Assembly (NCBI GenBank): GCA_963575745.1 | Contig: CAUYUJ010018480.1 | Coordinates: 180,583 to 203,695, forward strand | Length of the DNA: 23,113 bases | Direction of reading: 5' to 3' | Source: Prorocentrum cordatum | Lineage: Eukaryota; Sar; Dinophyceae; Prorocentrales; Prorocentraceae | In this document: piece after piece, positions 17,774-23,113 of the stretch | Numbering within the stretch: the stretch's first letter is position 1 | Layout of the letters: every line of letters begins with the position of its first letter | Notes under the pieces: model-generated | Database searches by the model: none | The model's input: the letters and a program-made list of their open reading frames with translations, nothing else | What the model was told of the DNA's origin: nothing | Position numbers and translations under genes: made by a program

Positions 17774-18740
17774 AGTGGGTCTAGGGAGACTTACGCCAAC
17801 GGAAACGCCGATGTGGAAATCGCCCCCGGGGAAAACGGGTCTGTTTCTTTTTCTCTCCTGGCCAATCGAGGCGCCGAGGTTCAATGCAAGCGTCTTAGCC
17901 CAGAGGAAAAGTGGGAATTCGACATCTCAGATGCGAACGAGTGGGAAGCCATATCCGTGGGAACCAATGCTGTGATAGTGCGCCCCCCCAAGGAAGCCAA
18001 TGAGCTTCGCCGGTCGTTCCCGAGCCGGACCGTTTCGAGTCGCATGGTTCGGAGGTGGAAACCGCAGGAGGGAATTTTTTCGAAGGGGAAAGCTAAATCA
18101 AGGTGGTGTGTTCGGGGCCATCAGGACGAAGATACGGCAGAAGTCCAAGTCTATGCCCCTACCCCGTGCATGGAGGCTCTCATGTTGGTCCTTGTGCGTC
18201 TCTTATGTACCGTCTTATTATCTATATTGGGGACATCAAACATGCTTTCTGTCAGTCTGAATCCCTTTAGCGTGCTCGAGGCCGAGTGTTCGTGGTACCG
18301 TGCGACGGAGTCCCGGTTCCGCCCGGCTCACTCATCGAGCAGATAGCGCCCGTCTACGGCCTAGACGACGACCCGCTCGCCTTTCACCGCGCCGCGGCCA
18401 ATTTCATGAAGTCGCGGGGGTTCGAGCGCACTAAGCTCGAGCCTCGCTGGTTCGTGGAGCGAGCCTGCGGCGAGTTGTAGGCGCAGGTGCTGGTGGAAGT
18501 AGACGACTGGGCCATAGCGTTCAGAGAGGGCAAAGAGAAAAACTACCTGGGCCCTTTTCAGGGGCGCGTCGCGTTCGGGAAGCTGAAACTTCTGGGCGCC
18601 GCGGGGGTGGAATGCATAGGTCGTAGGCTTCGGTGCGCCGGGGGCCGGATTCTGGTCGACCAAGAGAAATATATCCTGGAACAGCTTCACAAGATCCCTC
18701 TGGCCCGAGGACGTAGGGGGGGCCATGCGGGCCTTCTAGT
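17774..18740 (+). pseudogene. pol: Reverse transcriptase domain of element B
   Basis: The N-terminal part (17813-18200) has KWEFDISDANEWEA, RRSFPSRTVSSRMVRRWKP and KSRWCVRGHQDEDT. The first catalytic motif, YIGDIKHAFCQSE (Asp codon 18232-18234), lies in another frame. QIAPVYGLDDDPLAF corresponds to the copia KxxYGLxxAPxxW motif. A TAG at 18478-18480 interrupts the frame just before VLVEVDDWAIAF, which holds the active-site Asp pair (18502-18507). FGKLKLLGAAGVECIGRR and DQEKYILEQL follow. Catalytic residues are kept, but several frame changes and stops break the gene. Confidence 0.88.
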
Positions 18741-19650
18741 TGGAGGAGGTGGCGGCTTGCAGGGGCCTCGTCTACAAGCTTCAGTGGGTCGGAAGGGGAA
18801 CCCGCGCCGAGGCCGCGGGAACGGCTTCTATTCTGGCCGCGAAAGTCAACGGCCCGTGTGTGAAAGACTTGCTGGATGCCAACAAGATGGTCGACCATCT
18901 CAGGTCGACAGCCTCCCTCCCGATCGTCGTCTGGCGGTTTGAGCCAGACGGTTTTGCGCTGGCGACGGCGAGTGATTGTGGGGGGGTGGGGGCTGAGGAT
19001 AAGTGGGGGCCTCAGCATCCCCAGGAGGCCTGGCAAATCTACATGGCCGATAACTCGCTGGCCCACGGACCCCTGGCCCGAGATGCCCCCCTTGCCTGGA
19101 GTTCCGGGAAGCTTCGGCGTCAAGTGGCGTCAACTCTGGCCGGGGGGACTTTAGCTCTTTCTAGTGCTCTTGGGGAAGCCGAATGGCTGCAGATTCTCCT
19201 GCTGGACGTCACCCGTGGAAATGTGGTGAACGAGCGCTGCAGAGAGAATCTTAGTCCTTTCGTCGCCCTACTGAAAGACCAGTGCGAAGTGCTGGGCCCC
19301 CCCCGGCCAGCTGACAACGTGAGCGTCGTCGACGCAAAGGGGATGTACGACGCTCTATCCAAGCTGACCTCCGGAGCCAAGTCGGACCGCCGAGCGGCGA
19401 TAGACTTAGTGGTCATACGGGGCGCCATGGGTCGGATCGGATCGTCAATGCGATGGGTGCCTCATCCGCTCCTTCCGGTCGATTGTCCCACCTTAAGGCA
19501 GATATGGCTAAGTGTAGCGCTGCTCAGCTCCATCTGTTGAAATCAGGGCTCCTTCGGCTCGCGGCCGAGGAGCAGTCCTTGCAAAAACGCAAGGAGGACC
19601 CCGGGGCCAAGAACCGATCTAGGGCCGCATCGAGGAGGCAGCTGGATTAG
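18741..19650 (+). pseudogene. pol: RNase H domain of element B
   Basis: Frame 18740-19540 continues from RT. It has DANKMVDHLRSTASLPIVVW at the start of the connection. The acidic residues are in ATASDCGGVG (Asp), SALGEAEWLQ (Glu) and VVDAKGMYDAL (Asp), followed by DRRAAIDLVVIR and the SMRWVP strand. Near 19480 the frame shifts by one, and the C-terminus (HLKADMAKCSAAQLHLLKSG) continues in frame 19453-19650 to a TAG at 19648. Unlike element A, no membrane segment follows. The motifs are intact, but the domain is broken by the late frameshift and depends on a broken RT. Confidence 0.87.
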
Positions 19651-19976
19651 GGTCGTCGGCTCCCTTCCTCTGTTTCTGACTTTTGTCCGGACCCAGCCTG
19701 AGGCTGTGTCGCGTACTGTGCTTTTGAATGGCGCCCTCTCTTCCAGGTCTCAGTGCGGGTGAACGCTCCCCGTGAGAACACCCTTGGCCAGAGCCTCTGT
19801 GCGGGTGTTGCAGAGAAACAAGACGAGACCATTCTGCCACGCTGAGTTTTCGAGAGCAGTTAAGGAGGGCGCCCTCCACGTTTTGCTTGTCTCGGTCAGA
19901 GTTTCGCCCGAGCAAGCCAATGGATGCGGGGGATGAAGGCCCTATCCCGCTTCAAGTCCACAATTTTCCGGGGGGC
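19651..19976 (+). other. Element B 3' untranslated region with weak polypurine tract
   Basis: No gene is seen. The inner edge of the 3' LTR is preceded by CCGGGGGGC (19968-19976), the only candidate for the plus-strand priming tract. It is short. Confidence 0.5.
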
Positions 19977-20290
19977 TGTGGGAATGAACGCCTCTAGCTC
20001 ATTGGTCAGGTGAGGAGCGTAGCCCTCGCCCCCCTGGACTTGAACCGTGTAGTCGGGAACTGGGCCCCCTCCGTAACCATTGTGGCTCAAGGCCATACTT
20101 ATTCGATTCACTTGTTGTTAATCCTCAGCCACTCACTATCCATCCCATCCCGAGACCCTTACTCCTCCCTTCTATTCCTACGAGTGCAAGTGTGTGTACT
20201 GCGCGATCAGAGATCGCACTGGGGCCGAGACCGTGTTGACGGAGAAAGGGGGGCACCTTGTCATCTGGGGACGACGTCGGTGGGGAGACA
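19977..20290 (+). repeat. 3' LTR of element B
   Basis: This 314-bp direct repeat of 9824-10136 starts TGTGGGAATG and ends GAGACA. Most differences between the copies are transitions. The spliced-leader-like string lies at 20070-20091, the same LTR position as in the 5' copy. Confidence 0.93.
20070..20091 (+). promoter_or_regulatory. DinoSL sequence embedded in the 3' LTR
   Basis: TCCGTAACCATTGTGGCTCA plus AG matches DinoSL at 20 of 22 positions, with G to A at position 7 (shared with the 5' LTR) and T to G at position 13. Combining both copies gives an ancestral match of 21 of 22. Confidence 0.85.
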
Positions 20291-20640
20291 GTTGGGATTT
20301 TCGGAGGGGGGTGCCCCCCCGGTTCCGGAGGAAATTGGAGGAATGTTTCCACAGCAAAGCGGCGGTGGATCACGCTCTCTCCGATGTTGTTGGAATAATC
20401 CTTCCTCCAAGTTCCCTCTTCATACGTAGGTCCCTGCAAGGATTCATTCCCAGTGAGGGAAGTGAGCCGTTGGGCGACAATCGTTCGAAGATCCTGAAGC
20501 GAACCCAAACACCATTCTCATGAATTCAACGCCACGAGTCAACCAGACTGTTGTGCCTTGACGGTCTTGCATCATGTCATACGACCGTTTTTGGGATTCC
20601 AATACCGCGAATCGGCGTAACTGCACCGCCCTGACAATCC
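20291..20640. other. Right flank of element B, no gene seen
   Basis: A G/C hairpin (CGGAGGGGGG and its pyrimidine partner, about 20301-20330) follows the LTR. The remainder is of ordinary complexity, with only short ORFs and no recognised product. Confidence 0.4.
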
Positions 20641-20715
20641 CGCATCGCTACACAACATCGTTCCTGGCGCGTAGACCATGAGAATAAGTAACATCCTGGC
20701 TCATGTTTAACATGA

Positions 20716-20985
20716 GTGTGCGTGGCGCTAAGGCGAGAGCACGTTCAAACAAAAAACGCCTGCAACCCGTCAAGCTCTTGCATTTTTTTTGAGAACGAAC
20801 ATGCGCAGCGCTAGCGCGATAGTCACATTTTGAAAACGATACGCCCTGCATCCGAGTGTGCACGGCGCTACGGCGAGAGCCACATTTGGAAAACACCCGC
20901 CCTCAATGCGAAAAACTCTTGTTGCAAATTTCAAATTGAATGTGCGCGGCGCCAGGCGAGAGTCCCATTTTGGAAGCGACCCCTC
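20716..20985. repeat. Degenerate tandem repeat of about 55-85 bp units
   Basis: Four units share TGTGCGCGGCGCTAAGGCGA followed by GAGTCACATTTTGGAAAACG-like sequence, starting near 20716, 20798, 20853 and 20938. Units of about 82-85 bp contain an extra AACTCTTG and TTGCA-rich segment that the 55-bp unit lacks. No coding sense is apparent. Confidence 0.7.
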
Positions 20986-21124
20986 CCCCATCGGTGAAAT
21001 TGCTGCCATAAAAAGGTTCAAGGGTCATAAACTGGAAGGAAGTCTCAGGCGGAACGCCCGCCCCGCCCTTCCGACGGGCCTCGGGGTGCGACAGAGATGA
21101 GCTATCCATAAGGATAAGCAATAT

Positions 21125-21275
21125 GGCGGCGGGGCTTCTCAGAAGCCGTCTGACCTTTAAATAAACCTTCCGTGGCCTCGGAGAAGGCTTAATGATGCTT
21201 CTCACAAGGCCGGAGACCTTCTGAGCCTTTTCAAAAGGCCCATCTCTTCTGCCTTTCCCCTGAGTGCGCCGCCGA
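21125..21275. mobile_element. Degraded relative of the MITE at 21596-21792
   Basis: GGCGGCGGGGCTTCTCAGAA, GGCTTA, TTCTCACAAGGCCGGAGAC and the CGCCGCCGA end line up in order with the better copy, with many changes. The left terminal repeat is lost and no target duplication is recognised. Confidence 0.55.
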
Positions 21276-21589
21276 GAACCGGCACGTGAATGCGGCAAGT
21301 GCCGCCGATAGAAGATATGAGGGAGCTACACAATTCCCGTTGACACGTCCAGCCAAAACGTCGGCACGAAATTGCGTCGGAAGGATACCAGGGCTCCCGA
21401 GGCCCGCCTGCAGCTGGGGCCACGAAGGGGCTCCGATCCGCACGGCAGGTCCCATACAGCAAGACGCCGGCCGCATGCAGGTGGGACGCGTCCACGTGGA
21501 GGCACGGTGCGCGCGAGCGCGGCCCGGAACCACTGACGCCTGCCGGGGCATGCTGCCGCTGCCGCTGCCACTGCGCGAGCGAGACTTCC
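21276..21589. other. GC-rich spacer between MITE-like copies, no gene seen
   Basis: The plus-strand ORF across it (21286-21720) enters the MITE, uses no recognisable domain and is probably chance. Confidence 0.4.
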
Positions 21590-21595
21590 TTAGCT
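21590..21595. repeat. TTAGCT duplication, left copy
   Basis: TTAGCT lies directly outside the left inverted terminus and is repeated at 21793-21798. Confidence 0.6.
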
Positions 21596-21792
21596 CGGCG
21601 GCGAGCGAGGGGGGGAGTGAGAAGGAGACGGCCATCTCAGAAGGCGGCGGGGCCTCTCAGAAGCCCTCGCGCTTTCTGAGAGGTTTTCTGTGTCTTCGGG
21701 AAGGCTTAGAAAACTTCTGAGAAGGCCGGGGGACTTCCGAGCCTTCTGAGAAGGCCCGCCCCTTCTCAGTTCCCCCCCTCGCTCGCCGCCGA
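21596..21792. mobile_element. MITE-like hairpin element with 30-bp inverted termini
   Basis: The left terminus (21596-21625, starting CGGCGGCGAGCGAGG) and right terminus (21761-21791) are inverted repeats with a one-base indel and a two-base difference. TTAGCT flanks both sides. The interior is full of the palindrome GCCTTCTGAGAAGGC, so the single strand could fold almost end to end. At 197 bp with no ORF of its own, it is a non-autonomous element. I do not assign a superfamily. Confidence 0.7.
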
Positions 21793-21798
21793 TTAGCT
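21793..21798. repeat. TTAGCT duplication, right copy
   Basis: Pairs with 21590-21595. The AGCT part is self-complementary, so it could also be read as part of the inverted repeat. Confidence 0.55.
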
Positions 21799-21869
21799 GC
21801 GGACGACGCACCGTGCCTCGTTGGCGTCTCCCGGACGGTCCTCGATCATCGACCCAGGAGTGGTACGGC

Positions 21870-21948
21870 GCACAGCTTTGTCGCCCCCCCAGGGTTGACA
21901 AAGCTGTGCACCTTGCCCCGTGGAAGCGGGGCCTGAAGGGATCCCTTC
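21870..21948. other. Cluster of three perfect hairpins
   Basis: GCACAGCTTTGTC (21870-21882) pairs perfectly with 21897-21909 around a 14-nt loop. GCCCCG (21915-21920) pairs with 21927-21932. GAAGGGATCCCTTC (21935-21948) is a perfect palindrome. The three follow each other with gaps of 5 and 2 nt. It could be a structured RNA or the core of another palindromic repeat. No known RNA family is recognised. Confidence 0.6.
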
Positions 21949-21953
21949 GGTAG

Positions 21954-22146
21954 CAACTCATGGGAGCCTTGCATGTCTTCGCAAATCAGTCTTTGAGTGC
22001 GTTAGCGTGCGCTAGCGTCTGGTAATCGATGAAGCTCCAATCTAGCCTCGGTTAGCGTCGATTTAGCGACGATTAGCATAGATTCGCGTCGGTTAGCGGC
22101 GATTCGAAAGAGCCAACACAATTCTATGGGAGGCTCCCATGAGTTG
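21954..22146. repeat. 15-bp inverted repeats enclosing TTAGCG-rich units
   Basis: CAACTCATGGGAGCC (21954-21968) is exactly inverted at 22132-22146. Between them, about 22049-22110 contains TTAGCGTCGAT-like units of 10-12 bp (TTAGCGTCGAT, TTAGCGACGAT, TTCGCGTCGG, TTAGCGGCGAT). ATGGGAGGCTCCCAT near the right end is a near-perfect palindrome. It may be a small transposable unit, but no target duplication is clear. Confidence 0.55.
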
Positions 22147-22638
22147 TCACAGAAGATTCCAACCAAGGTACGGGGCATGGTCGCCGTTCCCCTATCTCAG
22201 TATCGTTCAACCGATCCTCATCCTCACCAGGCCACGGTATCTCAGCTCCATCCCACCACCCCAGTTGGGGCCAGGCCCCTCGAAGCCCGAAGGGAGCAGC
22301 CCACACTCCCATCCAGGGGGCTACATCAGTGTACATCGGCCAGTGGGGCCCAGGCCACGCAAGTGGGGATAGGGATCCGACGGCACGAAAAGTTGAAGCA
22401 TCGTTAAACGTCACGACAGGAGCCCTAGACCCCATCTTTCTATATCATCTTTCGAGCCAAATCGCTCTGTGAGGGTCCCGGGTACCAAAACCAGGCGAAA
22501 GCCCCCAGCTCGAACAAATCGAGACGCAAGGATCGCAGATCGGTTAAACGATGCTCAGTACCTTATCCCTCCCCTCCCCCCGCCCTCGGCCACGCGCAGA
22601 GGGGGGCATGGGGGAGGGAGTTTTTTTCAAAGCACCCT
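22147..22638. other. Spacer, no gene seen
   Basis: Sequence of ordinary complexity with short overlapping ORFs on both strands and no recognised domain. From about 22565 it becomes C- then G-rich, forming the left arm of the hairpin that follows. Confidence 0.4.
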
Positions 22639-22696
22639 GCTTCTTAGAAGGCGCGGGCCTTGTCTACAGATGTAGGGCCGGCGCCTTCTGAGAAGC
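22639..22696. repeat. Hairpin with CTTCTGAGAAG arms
   Basis: The left arm at 22639-22659 (starting GCTTCTTAGAAGGCGC) pairs with 22676-22696 with two mismatches, around a 16-nt centre containing CTACAGATGTAG. Another CCTTCTGAGAAG follows at about 22700. The arms share the CTTCTGAGAAG core with the MITE copies at 21125 and 21596. Confidence 0.65.
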
Positions 22697-22821
22697 AGCC
22701 TCCTTCTGAGAAGCCTTCCTCTCCCCCTCCCACTACCCCTTTGTGCGCGCCTCCAACACCCCCCCGAGACGCCAGGATCTCAGGGGGGGCCGTGGCGCAG
22801 CGGCGCACAGGGCCGGCGCCC

Positions 22822-23046
22822 ATGGGCGGCCGGCGCGCGGCGCTGCTGCCCGCTGCGGCGGCCGCCTGCGCGCTGGGCGCGGCGCGGGCGCCGCCGCGCG
22901 AGGCGCCCTCGAGAACGCCGCCGCTGCCGCGATCGCCGGCGCGTCAACGGCGCGTCGCCGGCGCGTCGCCGGCGCGTCGCCGGCGCGCCGCCAGCGTCGC
23001 CGCCGCTTTCGCCGTCGCCGTCGCCGGCGCGGTCGCCGTCGCCGTT

Positions 23047-23113
<67 letters not shown>
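22822..23113 (+). CDS. Possible 5' end of an unidentified gene, open to the window edge
   Basis: From ATG 22822 the frame stays open for 97 codons to the end of the window. The start, MGGRRAALLPAAAAACALGA, looks like a signal peptide or membrane anchor: two Arg, then an Ala/Leu-rich core. Arg/Pro/Ser-rich sequence follows, then an Ala-Val dipeptide run from a GCCGTC tract. In GC-rich repeat DNA an open frame of this length can arise by chance, and the other two frames of the tract are also open (Ser-Pro or Arg runs). I recognise no family. If real, it would be the only host gene here. Confidence 0.25.
22922..23113. repeat. GC-rich tandem repeats: GCGTCGCCGGC units, then (GCCGTC)n
   Basis: Three to four 12-bp GCGCGTCGCCGG units (about 22940-22985) are followed by a nearly pure GCCGTC hexanucleotide tract from about 23027 to the window end. 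The tract continues beyond the window. Confidence 0.9.

Larger units (their letters stand above)
9824..20290 (+). mobile_element. Element B: degenerate Ty1/copia-type LTR retrotransposon with DinoSL in its LTRs, 10.5 kb
   Basis: Direct repeats of 313 and 314 bp bound the element (about 17 substitutions and one indel by eye). A primer-binding site follows the first LTR. The internal order is gag, CCHC knuckle, protease, a zinc-ribbon-like and low-complexity region, methyltransferase-like domain, integrase, RT, RNase H. Integrase before RT places it in Ty1/copia. GTTG at 9820-9823 and 20291-20294 is a candidate 4-bp target duplication. Numerous frameshifts, in-frame stops and a lost integrase Asp show it is defective. 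It is distinct from element A in LTR, gag and length. Confidence 0.92.

Noticed and set aside
20010-20523. ORFs crossing the 3' LTR of element B
   Set aside because: They are explained by LTR sequence, occur similarly at the 5' LTR, and show no domain.
1-23113. tRNA, rRNA or snRNA genes
   Set aside because: I saw no cloverleaf with A and B boxes and no rRNA core sequence. The tRNA-like 12-mers are primer-binding sites.

Overview
The window looks like intergenic, transposon-filled DNA from a dinoflagellate nuclear genome. It is GC-rich and full of low-complexity repeats. Its main content is two decayed Ty1/copia-type LTR retrotransposons, and the LTRs of one of them carry a near-perfect copy of the 22-nt dinoflagellate spliced leader (DinoSL). 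I see no rRNA, no tRNA gene and no confident host gene. The only host-gene candidate is an ORF that starts at 22822 and runs off the right edge. The genus cannot be told from the sequence.

Layout. 1-419: purine-rich repeat, G/C-tract spacer and a GGGGACAGTGG minisatellite. 420-9031: element A, on the minus strand, with LTRs at 420-~727 and 8731-9031 and a GACGG target duplication at 415-419 and 9032-9036. It landed inside the minisatellite, which resumes at 9037-9720. 9824-20290: element B, on the plus strand, with LTRs at 9824-10136 and 19977-20290. 20291-23113: repeat-rich DNA with a degenerate tandem repeat, hairpin-forming MITE-like elements, clustered perfect hairpins and a GCCGTC hexanucleotide tract.

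Element A reads (minus strand) gag, CCHC knuckle, aspartic protease, a domain resembling cytosine-C5 methyltransferases, integrase C-terminus (the DDE core is missing), reverse transcriptase, RNase H, and a C-terminal tail with a predicted membrane helix. Two foreign insertions interrupt it. One is a 1372-bp element with inverted termini and a TTAA duplication, sitting exactly between the RT and RNase H coding parts. The other is a repeat cassette between RNase H and the tail.

Element B reads (plus strand) gag with a Trp-rich stretch, intact CCHC knuckle, protease, a zinc-ribbon-like and low-complexity region, the same methyltransferase-like domain, integrase, RT and RNase H. Both elements use the same primer-binding site (TGGTAGCGGAGC, initiator-Met-tRNA type), one base inside the LTR. 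Both carry many stops and frameshifts and several lost catalytic residues, so neither looks autonomous. By-eye LTR divergence is about 7% for A and 5-6% for B.
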